64,000 nucleotides of DNA from Aquimarina aggregata (lineage in GTDB: Bacteria > Bacteroidota > Bacteroidia > Flavobacteriales > Flavobacteriaceae), in assembly GCF_001632745.1 (NCBI RefSeq), contig NZ_LQRT01000010.1:1-64000 (forward strand), read 5' to 3'. A model generated the notes under the pieces. It had not been told where the DNA came from and searched no databases. It was given only the letters and a program-made list of their open reading frames with translations. Positions 63,398-64,000 of the stretch are shown here, one piece after another (the first letter of the stretch is position 1; each line of letters opens with the position of its first letter). Position numbers and translations under genes: made by a program.

Positions 63398-64000
63398 ATG
63401 GCGCTAAACAAAAATGCTCTAATTCGTTACAAAACCATTGATAAATGTCTTCAGAATAATTATCGACAATGGACATTAGATGATTTGATAGAAGCATGTT
63501 CAGACACACTATATGAATATGAAGGAAGGTCGGTTAATGTGAGCAAACGAACTGTTCAGTTAGATATACAGATGATGCGTAGTGATAAATTAGGCTACAA
63601 TGCTCCAATTGTTGTTTACAATAAGAAGTATTACAAATATGAAGAAGAGGGTTATTCTATTACAGATATTCCTTTAAATGAAAATGATATGAATGTATTA
63701 TCTGAAACAGTTGAAATGTTAAAACAGTTTAAAGACTTTTCTTTGTTTTCTGAATTAGGCGGAATCATTCAGCGTTTAGAAGATAAAGTATATACTGAAA
63801 AGACTGATCAATCAGCCATAATTCATCTAGATAAAAATGAGAAATTAAAAGGTCTAGAACATTTAGATGTTTTGTATCAAGCCATCATTAAGAAAATGGT
63901 TTTAAAAATAAAATACCAATCTTTTAAGGCAAGAGAAGCTTCTGAGATTGTTTTTCATCCATATATATTAAAAGAATATAATAATCGTTGGTTTTTAATA
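63398..64000 (+). CDS. WYL-domain transcriptional regulator (runs off the window)
   Basis: The first 201 codons from the ATG at 63398 are open to the window edge. Residues about 1-70 form a winged helix (LIRYKTIDKCLQNNYRQWTL, then VNVSKRTVQLDIQMMRSDKL). A linker follows, and the start of a WYL-type domain is visible near the edge (VLKIKYQSFKAREASEIVFH, then PYILKEYNNRWFLI, the region of the typical I.Y...... and HPY.L..Y..RWYL motifs). WYL regulators sense nucleic acid or nucleotide ligands, often in DNA damage or phage defence. Facing the second rtcB gene, it plausibly controls it, taking the part the sigma-54 regulator RtcR plays elsewhere. Confidence 0.88.
   Translation, partial: MALNKNALIRYKTIDKCLQNNYRQWTLDDLIEACSDTLYEYEGRSVNVSKRTVQLDIQMMRSDKLGYNAPIVVYNKKYYKYEEEGYSITDIPLNENDMNVLSETVEMLKQFKDFSLFSELGGIIQRLEDKVYTEKTDQSAIIHLDKNEKLKGLEHLDVLYQAIIKKMVLKIKYQSFKAREASEIVFHPYILKEYNNRWFLI

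Overview
The window looks like chromosome from a marine Flavobacteriaceae bacterium (Bacteroidota, Aquimarina-like; the genus is a guess). The DNA is AT-rich. It encodes a type IX secretion C-terminal sorting domain, a hybrid two-component polysaccharide regulator and several Bacteroidota-style lipoproteins, and some promoters match the Bacteroidota -7 box TAnnTTTG. No rRNA, tRNA, CRISPR array, integrase or transposase gene was seen.

Layout. 1-2 kb: end of an upstream gene, an ECF sigma factor, a small membrane protein and dispersed palindromes. 2.3-7.7 kb: a plus-strand operon for an inner part of a type II secretion/type IV pilus-like machine: two lipoproteins, a PilP/GspC-like protein, a beta-helix-rich membrane-anchored protein, two pseudopilins and a GspF/PilC platform protein. 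No ATPase or secretin is encoded in the window. 7.8-9.4 kb: two coiled-coil proteins and a PPOX-fold protein. 9.6-19.4 kb (minus): a small polysaccharide locus of HTCS, GH3 and GH8 genes, probably for xylan-type oligosaccharides. 19.7-26.7 kb: an alpha/beta-hydrolase/cyclase-like/AraC fusion, two TPR-HTH regulators and a lipoprotein plus membrane protein pair.

27.3-49.9 kb (minus) is the centrepiece: an essentially complete extracellular contractile injection system (eCIS, Afp/PVC/AlgoCIS type). In transcription order it has a DUF4255 cap protein, a 258-aa unknown, one sheath, three tube proteins, a DUF5908 mini-protein, LysM adaptor, VgrG-like spike, a 68-aa unknown, gp25, PAAR-like tip, very large baseplate J-like protein, collar-type fibre, second baseplate protein, tape-measure protein and AAA+ ATPase. 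Two likely cargo genes follow: a patatin phospholipase and a DUF4157 protein with an unrecognised C-terminal region.

50.3-57.0 kb (minus): a GntR-controlled sugar operon (FCD regulator with a double palindromic operator, MFS carrier, D-lyxose-isomerase-like cupin, TIM-barrel isomerase, GlcG/HbpS-like protein, kelch-glycosidase fusion). 57.4-60.7 kb (minus): an RNA/ribosome-repair-like operon of RtcB ligase, a nucleotidyltransferase-fold protein and release factor homologue PrfH, preceded by a conserved-looking gene broken by one in-frame TAG. 61.3-64.0 kb: a second, divergent RtcB with a small partner gene, and an oppositely oriented WYL-domain regulator that runs off the window.

The best candidates for new biology are the RtcB-NTase-PrfH cassette with its amber-interrupted leader gene, and the eCIS with its unrecognised toxin region and unassigned structural genes. 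All assignments come from reading sequence and recalled family features; no database search was run.
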